Shown here in pieces: positions 29,046-37,260 of a stretch of 64,000 bases of DNA. Every line of letters begins with the position of its first letter. Within the stretch, counting starts at the first letter, position 1. The position numbers and the translations under genes were made by a program. The notes under the pieces were generated by a model that saw only the letters and a program-made list of their open reading frames with translations, searched no databases and was not told where the DNA came from. The stretch is from Cohaesibacter celericrescens (GTDB taxonomy: Bacteria > Pseudomonadota > Alphaproteobacteria > Rhizobiales > Cohaesibacteraceae): assembly GCF_002866925.1 (NCBI RefSeq), contig NZ_PKUQ01000001.1:248001-312000 (forward strand). Direction: 5' to 3'.

Positions 29046-29099
29046 GGTTTACGCTTCGATATGAGATGATGGAATTCTCTCTATGCGAAAGCGTAAACC
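29046..29099. repeat. inverted repeat between fliN and fliG
   Basis: GGTTTACGCTTCG and CGAAAGCGTAAACC are near-perfect inverted arms (one extra A) separated by 27 bases, in the 100-bp gap between fliN and fliG. No T-run follows on the minus strand, so it is more likely an mRNA processing or stability structure, or a DNA-binding site, than a terminator. Confidence 0.5.
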
Positions 29100-29109
29100 G
29101 TAGGCAACA

Positions 29110-29532
29110 TTAGTTGAAAGCTTCAGGTGAAGGCGATGTTCCGGCACCAACGATTTCGGTCAGCGAGACACCAAAGCGAGAACTGTCGTCTTCAACGACG
29201 ATCACTTCACCACGGGCCACAACGCGGCCGTTGACAACCACCTCCACAGGCTCTCCGACCCGATGGTCGAGCGGAATAACGGCGCCGCGCCCAAGTTTAA
29301 GGAGGTTGGATACCAGCATGGAAGCAGACCCGAGTACAACCTGGATATCAACGGAGATACCAAGAATGGCATCAAGGTTGCGATCCGTGTTCACAGTCGC
29401 CCCGAGGGTTTCGCTGGCTTCGACCGTTTGAGTGAAATCTTCCAGCTTTGCCTCTTTTTCGACGGGCTGTTCCAAAGGAGGTTTTGGCAAATCTTCCCGC
29501 TCGATCTTTTGAAATTCCATATCATCAATCAT
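29110..29532 (-). CDS. fliN: flagellar motor switch protein FliN
   Basis: FliN forms the lower C ring. The 140-residue protein has a variable acidic N terminus (1-50) and the SpoA domain (about 55-130) with LGRGAVIPLDHRVGEPVEVVVNGRVVARGEVIVV in general form. It lies between the DUF6468 gene and fliG. Confidence 0.96.
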   Translation of the reverse strand: MIDDMEFQKIEREDLPKPPLEQPVEKEAKLEDFTQTVEASETLGATVNTDRNLDAILGISVDIQVVLGSASMLVSNLLKLGRGAVIPLDHRVGEPVEVVVNGRVVARGEVIVVEDDSSRFGVSLTEIVGAGTSPSPEAFN

Positions 29533-29572
29533 GGGTCAAATTCCTTGTCGTGAACTTATTTACAAAGGGGTG

Positions 29573-30055
29573 TCAGGACTTGAGGCGCACTTTGCGCAGC
29601 ATCTGCGGCAACTGGTTCTCAAGGCGTTGAAAGTGTGGTTCTGACGCATTGCCATTGGGCGAAATTGCCCGATCTGCGGCGTCACTCACGCGCTTGAGCA
29701 GATCCACCTGGTTGGCGCATTCCTTGCCTATTTCATCTTGAAAGGCGACCATTTCCAGACGCAATTCTTTCTGCTGCTTGCGGACCTCCCGCGTCATTCG
29801 ATCAATATCGGTCACAATATCGCGGGCTTCGTCGATGCGGCTTCCCAGTGCATTAAGAACCTGTTTGCCGCGCACATTGATCTCATCAATGGAGACCTCG
29901 ATGCCATTAAGAGCCAGATTTGTCTGCTCCATGATGCGCCGAAACTCGAACTGATTGTCACGCAATTTTTGTAGTCGAGTATTCATTTTCATGACCCAAA
30001 TAGAAGTCACGATGAGCGCGATCATCAATACGCCATCAGCTAGATAAGATATCAT
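29573..30055 (-). CDS. DUF6468-type membrane coiled-coil protein
   Basis: A 160-residue protein with one N-terminal membrane segment (about 7-27) and then a long helical, charged, coiled-coil region. It resembles the alphaproteobacterial DUF6468 family, which is found in flagellar operons. The ATG at 30055 lies inside the last codons of fliM, so translation is coupled. Function is unknown. Location between fliM and fliN suggests a basal-body or C-ring-associated membrane factor (inference). Confidence 0.7.
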   Translation of the reverse strand: MISYLADGVLMIALIVTSIWVMKMNTRLQKLRDNQFEFRRIMEQTNLALNGIEVSIDEINVRGKQVLNALGSRIDEARDIVTDIDRMTREVRKQQKELRLEMVAFQDEIGKECANQVDLLKRVSDAADRAISPNGNASEPHFQRLENQLPQMLRKVRLKS

Positions 30056-30962
30056 CGAATATATCCTCTTCTTGATGGATGAAATCATCTACCTTGAGGC
30101 AATAAGATCCATCCGCCTGTCCAATCGAACAGGTAAACAATGACTGGTCGTTGCATTGCAGGGTGATTTTGCTTCGTGGTGTGGCTTGAAGTTGTAAAAC
30201 ATCACCAACTTTGAGGTTGGCAAGCTCATCCAACGTGATGGATTTCTCTTCCAACACGGCTTCAAGATCCACATGGGTGCGCTGAATTTCTGCCTGAAAC
30301 TGCTGGGTCCAGCCTTTGTCCCGGTGGTTGCCTTCACCCGACACGACCTGAGCCAGATTCTGGCGCAAGGGTGTGAGGGCGGTATGAGGAACCATGACAA
30401 ACATTTCACCACCACGCCCGATGGCTTGCATCAACAATCGCCCGACCACTGCTGTGTTGTTTCGGCGTCCAATGACCGCAAAGTCCATGCGGGTTTCAAT
30501 GCGCTCGAATTTCAAAGTAATGTCCGAAATCGACTTGAAAGCATCTTCAAGGCATTTGATGGCGTCGTTAAAAAGTGAGCGGGCAACGCGGGTTTCAATG
30601 TTGGAAAAAGGCCGCTCGTCATCAATCGGCGGTTCGCTGCCGTCTGAACCATACATGACTTCCATCATCGAAAAAATGAAGTCACGGTCGAAGCCGATCA
30701 GCAGGCGGGTATCCCATTCGGGAGTATAAACCACAGCAGCCAAGGCATTTGCCTCATTGGCATCCAGCACATCACCAATGCGGTCATTGCCGATATAGCT
30801 GACTGAAACATAACATGGAGAGGCTGCGCGCTGGCGCATGGTATCAGCGAACACCCGGGCCATCCGATCAAAGATGATCGGCAACATCGGCAGTCTTTCG
30901 ATCGACGTACCCGCCGCGTCCAACAATCGGTCTGTGATGGGTGAATGATGTGATTGCATCAT
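30036..30962 (-). CDS. fliM: flagellar motor switch protein FliM
   Basis: FliM is the C-ring subunit that binds phospho-CheY. From the ATG at 30962 it has 308 residues: an N-terminal lead, a CheC-like middle domain (about 30-215) and a C-terminal SpoA domain (about 235-300, ELANLKVGDVLQLQATP). Upstream in-frame starts reach into motA and lack support. The motA stop is 5 bp upstream. The N-terminal CheY-binding peptide common in enterics is not obvious, as in other rhizobial FliM. Confidence 0.93.
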   Translation of the reverse strand: MMQSHHSPITDRLLDAAGTSIERLPMLPIIFDRMARVFADTMRQRAASPCYVSVSYIGNDRIGDVLDANEANALAAVVYTPEWDTRLLIGFDRDFIFSMMEVMYGSDGSEPPIDDERPFSNIETRVARSLFNDAIKCLEDAFKSISDITLKFERIETRMDFAVIGRRNNTAVVGRLLMQAIGRGGEMFVMVPHTALTPLRQNLAQVVSGEGNHRDKGWTQQFQAEIQRTHVDLEAVLEEKSITLDELANLKVGDVLQLQATPRSKITLQCNDQSLFTCSIGQADGSYCLKVDDFIHQEEDIFDDILSS

Positions 30963-30966
30963 GACC

Positions 30967-31875
30967 TTACGCAGCTCCCTTCTGGGCAAACTCATGAACA
31001 CTGCCATCAGAAGAAGAAATCGGACCAGCATTCATCGTCTGATTTTCCACTTCATCAATGCTGGGGCGATCCAGTTCGGAAATTGTTTTGCGGCCATGTT
31101 CAAGCGCAATCTGTGGTGCAGCGCCATTCATGAAAGCCAGCAAGGTCTGCTTGACAATCACATAGTGCCGACTGCGTTTCTCACGGATGGTTTTGACCTT
31201 GTTTGCCAGTGGACCTACCAACGCATAGGCCCCAAAGATACCGGCGAATGTGCCAACCAACGCAGCCGCGATGAGACCACCCAGAATAGCGGGGCTCTGA
31301 TCGATCGCCCCCATCGCCTTGATCACCCCCAAAACGGCAGCAACAATGCCGATAGCGGGCAGGCTTTCGGCCTGTGCACTCAAAGCCAGATAGGGTTTCA
31401 TCTGATCACGCATACGCGTCATCAATTCTTCGTCCATCAGGGCTTCAATCTCATGCGGGCGGGCGTTGGAGACAATCAACAGACGGAAATAGTCACAAAT
31501 GAAATCCCGCAAAGCTATGTTGCGTAAAATAGAAGGATAAGCAGCAAAAATCGCGCTGTTTTCCGGTTCTTCAATATGAGGTTCAATATCGTTTCGACCC
31601 TTGGCCCGCAATTCACGCATCAGCGTGTAGAGCAATCCCAGAACGTCTAGATAGTCGGTTTTCTTTGGCACGGAATTGGACAAGGCTTCACCAATAGACT
31701 GGCCCGTGTCTTTAACGGTTTTCAACGGATTGGCTAATACGAACGTGCCCAAAGCCACGCCGAAGACAATCAGAAACTCCCATGGTTGAAACAAGACAGC
31801 GACATGCCCCCCCATGGCGGCAAACCCACCCAACAGCGAGACCAAAGAAATTGTAAGTCCAAGAAATACACTCAA
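30967..31875 (-). CDS. motA: flagellar motor stator protein MotA (probable TTG start)
   Basis: MotA forms the proton channel with MotB. The frame is open to an ATG at 31998, but those 41 extra residues are polar and unlike MotA. A TTG at 31875 preceded by GGGAGAG gives a normal start (SVFLGLTISLVSLLGGFAAMGGH) and 302 residues. Four membrane segments are visible, with PAIGIVAAVLGVIKAMG and GGLIAAALVGTFAGIFGAY in the last pair. It is first in motA-fliM-DUF6468-fliN-fliG-flhB-unknown. motB is 13 kb away, the split arrangement known from rhizobia. Confidence 0.94.
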   Translation of the reverse strand: MSVFLGLTISLVSLLGGFAAMGGHVAVLFQPWEFLIVFGVALGTFVLANPLKTVKDTGQSIGEALSNSVPKKTDYLDVLGLLYTLMRELRAKGRNDIEPHIEEPENSAIFAAYPSILRNIALRDFICDYFRLLIVSNARPHEIEALMDEELMTRMRDQMKPYLALSAQAESLPAIGIVAAVLGVIKAMGAIDQSPAILGGLIAAALVGTFAGIFGAYALVGPLANKVKTIREKRSRHYVIVKQTLLAFMNGAAPQIALEHGRKTISELDRPSIDEVENQTMNAGPISSSDGSVHEFAQKGAA

Positions 31876-32038
31876 GATCGGCTCTCCCGATTTAAATTTT
31901 CGTTGGAGCCAATCTAATTTGCCTGTCTTGCGCGAACCTGACCTTCCGCTTTGGACGGCAAAGGCGAACCACTCGTCAGTATATAAGGACACCGTCACAG
32001 CACGGATCTAGGTTAAGACATCGGTGAAGACAGGTCAG

Positions 32039-32069
32039 CCTGAGGCAAGCTGCGCAGGGCAAACTCTGG
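32039..32069. promoter_or_regulatory. paired flagellar motifs between motA and the DUF1217 gene
   Basis: Plus-strand CCTGAGGCAAGCTGC (32039-32053) faces the DUF1217 start 39 bp away. An overlapping CAGGGCAAACTCTGG (32055-32069) gives GAGTTTGCCCTG on the minus strand, toward motA. The spacing to the DUF1217 gene is close to that of the best copy and flgB. Confidence 0.5.
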
Positions 32070-32092
32070 TTAGAAACGCCAGGAGCGCCGTC

Positions 32093-32875
32093 ATGATTGA
32101 TACGTCACTACGACTGACCATGCTCAACAACAATATGAGCAAGTCGCTTGATACGGTCAGCAAGGATCCCCTTGTCGACCGGTTGAGTCAAAACTATCTC
32201 GAGAAAATTCAAGACATTAAAACCGTCGATGAGTTCATTGATGATTACGAAGTCTTCAGTTTTGCCATGAAAGCCATGGGGCTGGAAGACATGACCTACG
32301 CCAAAGCTTATATGCGCAAGGTGCTGGTTGAAGGGGTGAGCGACAGCGACTCTTTTGCCAACCAGATCACAGATGAACGGTTTAAGGCCTTTGCCGAAAC
32401 CTTCAATTTCGAACAGTTTGGCGAAACAACAACGACCTTTAGTAAAACCCAGCAACCGATAGTCGATATGTATGTCCGGCAGACTTTGGAAGACAATGAA
32501 GGGGAAGACAACACAGGTGTCAAACTAGCCCTTTATTTCCAGCGCAAGGCTTCAACAATCACCACCAGCATGGAATTGCTTGCCGACAATGCGATGGCCG
32601 AGGTGGCGCGCACCTTGGCGGGCATTCCTTCTGAAGCAGCCGGAGCTGACCTCGACTTGCAAGCAAGTATGATTGATGAGCGCATCAACATCGAAGATTT
32701 GCAGGATCCTGACAAGGTCAAAGAAATGCTGGTCCAGTTTTCCGCTCTTTGGGATTTGGAGAATGGAACCGCAACCCAGACTGTTCCCAATGTTTTGATC
32801 TCTGACCCGCTCAGCGCTGGCATTGATCAAGATCTGCTTATGAGCCTGCAAGGGCTCCGACTGGGAGGAGTGTAA
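32093..32875 (+). CDS. DUF1217 flagellar-locus protein
   Basis: A 260-residue, largely helical protein of the DUF1217 family, found in flagellar loci of alphaproteobacteria. Residues 25-90 contain the family's repeated TVDEFIDDYEVFSFAMKAMGLEDMTYAKAYMRKVL-type segment. I chose the ATG at 32093 because AGGAG lies 6 bases upstream; an earlier ATG at 32024 has none. The stop overlaps the flgF start (TAATG), so it is coupled to flgF and may be a rod- or export-associated factor (inference). Confidence 0.82.
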   Translation: MIDTSLRLTMLNNNMSKSLDTVSKDPLVDRLSQNYLEKIQDIKTVDEFIDDYEVFSFAMKAMGLEDMTYAKAYMRKVLVEGVSDSDSFANQITDERFKAFAETFNFEQFGETTTTFSKTQQPIVDMYVRQTLEDNEGEDNTGVKLALYFQRKASTITTSMELLADNAMAEVARTLAGIPSEAAGADLDLQASMIDERINIEDLQDPDKVKEMLVQFSALWDLENGTATQTVPNVLISDPLSAGIDQDLLMSLQGLRLGGV

Positions 32876-33600
32876 TGCCCTCTTCTACCTATGTGTCTCT
32901 TTCGGCGCAGGTGGCAATGGAAAATCGTATGAACTCCATTGCCCGCAATGTCGCCAACATCAATACCGCTGGATATCGGGCCGAAGAAATCAGTTTTTCC
33001 GAAACCATGTCTGATGTCAGCAAAGCCCCGGTCAGCTTCGTCTCGATGGGAGAAACCTATATTTCGCGCCAGCAAGGGGCGATCACAAAAACGGGCAATG
33101 CACTGGATTTGGCGATTGAAGGTGAGGCCTGGTTTTCTATCCAGCGCGGCAATGAAGTGGCCTACACCCGTGACGGGCGATTGAATCTGGACCAGACCGG
33201 CACTCTGACGACGGTGAATGGAGAGCCCATACTATCTGCGAATGGCACCCCGATCCAAATGGACCCCGAAGGCGATAGCCCCTATGTGCAAGCGGATGGC
33301 GAAGTGGTGCAAGGGGAGCAGAATGTCGGTCGAATTGGGCTTTTTGAGTTGAATGAAGGTGAAAAGCTAACCCGCTATGGCGGCTCTGCCGTCCTGCCTG
33401 AAGGTATAGCCTTTCCACTGCAAGACCTCACCAAAGCACGCATCGTGCAAGGGTTTGTTGAAGGCTCCAATGTCAATGCGATGACTGAAATGACCAAATT
33501 GATCATGATCAGCCGGGCTTTTGAAAGCGCTGCAAAAGCAATGGAAACAACTGAAAATGCCCAAAGCGAAGCTATTCGAGAACTTGGGAGCACGTCATGA
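32875..33600 (+). CDS. flgF: proximal rod protein FlgF
   Basis: FlgF is a proximal rod subunit. The 241-residue protein has MENRMNSIARNVANINTAGYRA-type rod sequence at the N terminus and MTEMTKLIMISRAFESAAKAM at the C terminus. The central FlgF/FlgG beta domain includes ALDLAIEGEAWFSIQ. It overlaps the preceding and the following gene by 1 and 4 bases. Confidence 0.95.
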   Translation: MPSSTYVSLSAQVAMENRMNSIARNVANINTAGYRAEEISFSETMSDVSKAPVSFVSMGETYISRQQGAITKTGNALDLAIEGEAWFSIQRGNEVAYTRDGRLNLDQTGTLTTVNGEPILSANGTPIQMDPEGDSPYVQADGEVVQGEQNVGRIGLFELNEGEKLTRYGGSAVLPEGIAFPLQDLTKARIVQGFVEGSNVNAMTEMTKLIMISRAFESAAKAMETTENAQSEAIRELGSTS

Positions 33601-34211
33601 CCGGACCAATTTCCGCCACACAAAGCATCAGCAGTCTAAAACCGCTCGACTTATCCCGAGTCTCATTTCAAAGCACCAGCCTTAAGTCCGGTGCGGTGAC
33701 GGAGACATTCTCGTCGCATTTTCCGGCCCAAGCAGGCAACGCAGGCAGTGCGCGTGATGGTCACGTCTCTTTGTTGAAGTTTGACTTTTCATTGGAACAA
33801 GTTCCGCTGGTTGGAGATTTTTTGTCCCTCGTCTCTGATTTGTTTTCCTCCACCCACGGGTCGTCATCATTGGCAACAGATCAGACCAGTGAAGTTGCCT
33901 ATCACCGCAGCAATAGGACTATTGCAAACAGAGATGTTTCGGCCTCTGCAAACCAATTTTCCCAAAGCGACAGCCAGAAGATGGCAAGCACAAACGATCT
34001 GTCCGCTCTATTGCCCAGTCTCGAAGGATTGTCCCCTGCTCCAATAAATCTTCTGCCCGACGATGATGTTGCTCCCGATGCGCTAACGGCAACGCCGGAC
34101 GCCGCGCGATCGATTTCCGGTTTGGCAAAACATCCATCCAACTTGCTTCCGGCAGAAACATTACAATTGCTGCAGGATCGCTATATGGCCAAGATTTCCA
34201 AGGAGGGATAA
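33597..34211 (+). CDS. unknown Ser-rich protein between flgF and fliI
   Basis: A 204-residue protein I do not recognise. It is rich in Ser, Ala and Thr, with no signal peptide and no clear membrane segment. Only one hydrophobic patch is seen (EQVPLVGDFLSLVSDLF, about residues 67-83). Much of it looks disordered. The start overlaps the flgF stop (ATGA) and fliI follows 3 bp after its stop, so it is embedded in the operon. Composition resembles an exported, unstructured flagellar substrate or a FliK-like regulator, but this is inference. Confidence 0.7.
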   Translation: MTGPISATQSISSLKPLDLSRVSFQSTSLKSGAVTETFSSHFPAQAGNAGSARDGHVSLLKFDFSLEQVPLVGDFLSLVSDLFSSTHGSSSLATDQTSEVAYHRSNRTIANRDVSASANQFSQSDSQKMASTNDLSALLPSLEGLSPAPINLLPDDDVAPDALTATPDAARSISGLAKHPSNLLPAETLQLLQDRYMAKISKEG

Positions 34212-34214
34212 ATT

Positions 34215-35648
34215 ATGAAGAAAGCCCCCCCTCACCGGGCCGCCTCTGCACCCGCACGCGCAAAATCTGCCAACAAGCTTGATAAACTGCATGGCGTGGT
34301 CCGCTTGCTGCAAGAGCATAATACGTCTGTGCGCGTTTGCGGCACGGTCTCCCAGATCACACCCGGATATTACGGCATCAGCGGACTGGAAAAGCATGTT
34401 TGCATTGGCGATTGCATTGAGCTGGATGTGATGCGTCCCTATGGTCGCGGACCCGCTCGTGCCGAGGTCATCCGCATTGATGAGGGCAAGGTCTATGCCA
34501 AGCCTTACAGCCAGCATCTGGATGTTGGCATTGGCACCCGTGTCATGCGCATGGGCCCGGTTCAGCTAAGTCCGGACAACAGCTGGCTGGGGCGTGTGAT
34601 TGACTCCCTAGGGCGACCAATCGACAACAGGGGTATGCTTGTGCCCGGTCGATTGAGTGTTTCCCTTGAAGGGGACCCGCCTCCCGCCATGGAACGGTCC
34701 ATGATCGAAAAACCTATTCGCACCGGCGTGCGGGCCATTGATTTATTTACCCCTTTATGTGTTGGCCAGAGGATCGGTGTATTTGCAGGGTCAGGCGTTG
34801 GCAAATCCACATTACTCGCCATGTTGGCCAGCGCTCTTGATTTTGAAGTCGTAGTTGTCGCGCTGGTTGGCGAGAGGGGACGAGAGGTCCGCGAATTCAT
34901 TGAAGGAACCCTGGGAGAGGCGCTCACAAAATCTGTGGTTGTCGTCGCAACCGGTGACGAGAGTCCCATGATGCGCAGACAGGCCCCTAAAACGGCCATG
35001 GCCATTGCGGAACATTTCCGCGATCAGGGCCTCTCTGTTCTTATGATTATGGATTCAGCCACCCGCTTTGCTCAGGCCGCAAGAGATGTGGCAATGGCGT
35101 CGGGGGAACCCGCAGTCGCGCGTGGCTATACGCCCAGTGTGTTCAGCGAATTACCGCGCCTGTTGGAGCGGGCCGGCCCAGGACGGGTGCCAGAGCATGA
35201 GTCAGAGCCTTGTGGGGCGATAACCGGAATATTTTCCGTTCTTGTTGATGGCGATGATCACAATGATCCGGTTGCCGACTCCATTCGCGGTATTCTGGAT
35301 GGACATATTGTTTTGGATCGAGCGATTGCAGATCAGGGGCGTTATCCCGCCATTGATGTCTTGTCGTCGGTGTCTCGTATGGCCAACAAAGCCTGGAACA
35401 AAAATGAAGCGCAGCTGATCATGAAACTAAAAAGCATGATTACACGCTATGAAGAAACGCGCGATCTTCGCTTGCTGGGCGGTTACACCAAAGGTGCTGA
35501 TGCAGAACTTGATCATGCCATGCTTTTAATCCCAAGCATCTATGACATTTTGTGCCAAACACCTCATGAGATGGTTCCAGCCAATGAGATTGACGACCCA
35601 TTTCGCGAGCTCTCGGATGCCCTCACCGCAAAAGAAATAAAGGACTAG
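34215..35648 (+). CDS. fliI: flagellar export ATPase FliI
   Basis: FliI energises flagellar export. The 477-residue protein has an N-terminal beta barrel (about 25-105) and the RecA-like core with Walker A AGSGVGKST (191-199). Walker B LSVLMIMDSATRFAQ and the C-terminal helical part follow. The N-terminal 20 residues are Ala/Pro/Lys-rich. It lies directly after the unknown gene. Its usual partners FliH and FliJ are not clear by similarity; candidates are at 43518 and 40130. Confidence 0.97.
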   Translation: MKKAPPHRAASAPARAKSANKLDKLHGVVRLLQEHNTSVRVCGTVSQITPGYYGISGLEKHVCIGDCIELDVMRPYGRGPARAEVIRIDEGKVYAKPYSQHLDVGIGTRVMRMGPVQLSPDNSWLGRVIDSLGRPIDNRGMLVPGRLSVSLEGDPPPAMERSMIEKPIRTGVRAIDLFTPLCVGQRIGVFAGSGVGKSTLLAMLASALDFEVVVVALVGERGREVREFIEGTLGEALTKSVVVVATGDESPMMRRQAPKTAMAIAEHFRDQGLSVLMIMDSATRFAQAARDVAMASGEPAVARGYTPSVFSELPRLLERAGPGRVPEHESEPCGAITGIFSVLVDGDDHNDPVADSIRGILDGHIVLDRAIADQGRYPAIDVLSSVSRMANKAWNKNEAQLIMKLKSMITRYEETRDLRLLGGYTKGADAELDHAMLLIPSIYDILCQTPHEMVPANEIDDPFRELSDALTAKEIKD

Positions 35649-35657
35649 CACAACTCG

Positions 35658-35670
35658 TCAGGCAAGTTTC
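35658..35670 (+). promoter_or_regulatory. flagellar motif upstream of the flgJ-like gene
   Basis: TCAGGCAAGTTTC lies 65 bp before the flgJ-like start, in the 87-bp gap after fliI. It shares its first 12 bases with the flagellin and flgB copies. Confidence 0.55.
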
Positions 35671-35735
35671 AAGCAAGCCACGTGCATTAATATTATCGCA
35701 ACATTGGTGCACAAAGACAAACCGAGGTACTATGC

Positions 35736-36200
35736 ATGGCTATATCCATTCCCTCAGATTTGGTTCTTGATGTTGTGAAGGCCGCCGATCCGGTCGCGCA
35801 ACAGCATGCAACCATCGCGTTGGGGTCATCAAATGGTGTCAGGGCGCAGCCTTCTGAAAGCGCTTTGCAAAACGCATCCTTAGATGACGAGTCTTTCCAG
35901 CAAACCTTTTCATCCGTCGCGCAGCCTGCTGTGTTGTCAGATGCCCGAGGCAGCTTGTCCCGCTATCAAATGGCCCCGGTATCCACCCCCGTTGGTGAGA
36001 AATTCGAAGCCATGCTGCTACACCAGTTTTTGGAAACCATGTTGCCACGCGAGTCCGAAGCCGTATTTGGCAAAGGCACTGCGGGGGAAATCTGGCGCTC
36101 CATGCTGGCTGAACAGGTGGGCGCGCAAATGGCCAGAACAAAGGCAATTGGTTTGGCCTCCTATCTCAAAATTCCTGAACAAAGCAATCCTGCAACATAA
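35736..36200 (+). CDS. FlgJ-type rod-binding protein (rod cap domain only)
   Basis: A 154-residue protein whose C-terminal part matches the FlgJ rod-binding domain (FEAMLLHQFLETMLPRESEAVFGKGTAGEIWRSMLAEQ in general form, residues 90-125). The muramidase domain of enteric FlgJ is absent. A separate lytic transglycosylase gene at 48231 may supply that activity. Similar short proteins in alphaproteobacteria are called FlgJ or CheL. The N-terminal 85 residues look disordered. Confidence 0.85.
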   Translation: MAISIPSDLVLDVVKAADPVAQQHATIALGSSNGVRAQPSESALQNASLDDESFQQTFSSVAQPAVLSDARGSLSRYQMAPVSTPVGEKFEAMLLHQFLETMLPRESEAVFGKGTAGEIWRSMLAEQVGAQMARTKAIGLASYLKIPEQSNPAT

Positions 36201-36213
36201 GGGAAGAATACCC

Positions 36214-36669
36214 ATGACAACCGAGCTTGAGCTATCTCATTTTGACGTCCCCACAGCGGTCCCGCCTGTTGAGGTTCTGTCCAACGCAGCGCAGCCATCA
36301 GATGAGAAAGGCACCGTCATCTATCTTGAAGAGAAAATGCTTGCCTCTGTCGACCGGGCAATAGATGTCGTGTCAAATGAAACACGTGCCCTGCGCGAAA
36401 ATGTCATCGTCGACTTGCGTCCGCACGCTGATGCAAAATCACGGGCTCTTCTTGATCTCAATCGCATCATGGGTGATCTGTCTACCAAGGATGTACCCCA
36501 GTCTGTGGTCAACGAACTGCGCATATTGAGGCATATTCTTACTGACAATGAACAGCTTCTTTCCAACCATCTTGAAGCGGTTCGTGAGATCACGGACTTG
36601 TTGTCATCGACGATGATGAAAGAAGAGTCTGACGGCACATACACCGCTGATCATCTGGAGCCTAGATAA
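36214..36669 (+). CDS. helical flagellar-locus protein, possibly FlgN-type chaperone
   Basis: A 151-residue soluble, mostly helical protein without firm family resemblance. It has long helices (VIYLEEKMLASVDRAIDVVSN; NELRILRHILTDNEQLLSNHL) and no cysteine. GGGAAGAATACCC precedes the ATG at 36214. It follows the flgJ-like gene by 13 bp. In other bacteria the hook-junction chaperone gene flgN often follows flgJ, and size and helicity fit, so FlgN is a reasonable guess only. The frame is open further upstream, but that part overlaps the flgJ-like gene. Confidence 0.6.
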   Translation: MTTELELSHFDVPTAVPPVEVLSNAAQPSDEKGTVIYLEEKMLASVDRAIDVVSNETRALRENVIVDLRPHADAKSRALLDLNRIMGDLSTKDVPQSVVNELRILRHILTDNEQLLSNHLEAVREITDLLSSTMMKEESDGTYTADHLEPR

Positions 36670-36672
36670 ACG

Positions 36673-37128
36673 ATGCGTTACATCTTGCTGGGTTTTTGGA
36701 TTGGTGCTGTCGCCATTCTGTCTGCTTATTTCTCGGGTCTCTGGATGAATAAGCAGAATTTGATCGAAATCGCCGAAACCCCTCAAAATACAGGCATGGA
36801 TTATGAAGAGACCCGCGCGATCAGTGTTCCTATGATCGCAGATGGTAAGGTGCATGGATATGTGGTGGCACAATTTGTCTTCACCATTGAAGTCGAAGCC
36901 TTGCAATCCCTGTCTGTCCCGCCCAATCCTTACATTATTGACGAAGCCTTTAGGGCCATCTTCAATGACCCTGACATCAATTTTTCTGACCTCAGAAAAT
37001 ATGATCTAGACGGTTTGACCCAGCGCATCAAAGACAATGTCAATGCCCGCATGAAGGGAGATTTGGTGCACGACATTTTGGTTGAGGAATTCAGCTTCTT
37101 TCCAAAATCCATGGCGCATGCGGGATAA
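36673..37128 (+). CDS. single-span membrane protein, FliL-like periplasmic domain
   Basis: A 151-residue protein with one N-terminal membrane segment (about 5-25) and a periplasmic part. Its tail (RIKDNVNARMKGDLVHDILVEEF in general form) resembles the end of FliL, where a helix is followed by a short strand. The middle segment (KVHGYVVAQFVFTIEVEALQSL) also fits a FliL-like beta strand. A true fliL is present at 24316, so this would be a second, diverged member. It lies 3 bp after the previous gene. Function unknown. Confidence 0.6.
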   Translation: MRYILLGFWIGAVAILSAYFSGLWMNKQNLIEIAETPQNTGMDYEETRAISVPMIADGKVHGYVVAQFVFTIEVEALQSLSVPPNPYIIDEAFRAIFNDPDINFSDLRKYDLDGLTQRIKDNVNARMKGDLVHDILVEEFSFFPKSMAHAG

Positions 37129-37199
37129 GACCGCGTTCCGTCTAAAGAGCATTGACACCGTTGAACCCATTTAAGGTTCTTGACGGTCGCCTCGCAAGC

Positions 37200-37219
37200 C
37201 CAGCGCAAGTTTGCTGGGC
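37200..37219 (+). promoter_or_regulatory. flagellar motif upstream of flhA
   Basis: CCAGCGCAAGTTTGCTGGGC, with flanking bases that extend the inverted symmetry, lies 41 bp before the flhA start. The core GCGCAAGTTTGC is at 37203-37214. Confidence 0.6.
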
Positions 37220-37260
37220 CAAAATCCCGTGACAGAAAAACTCACGCAATGGAGAGCGAC

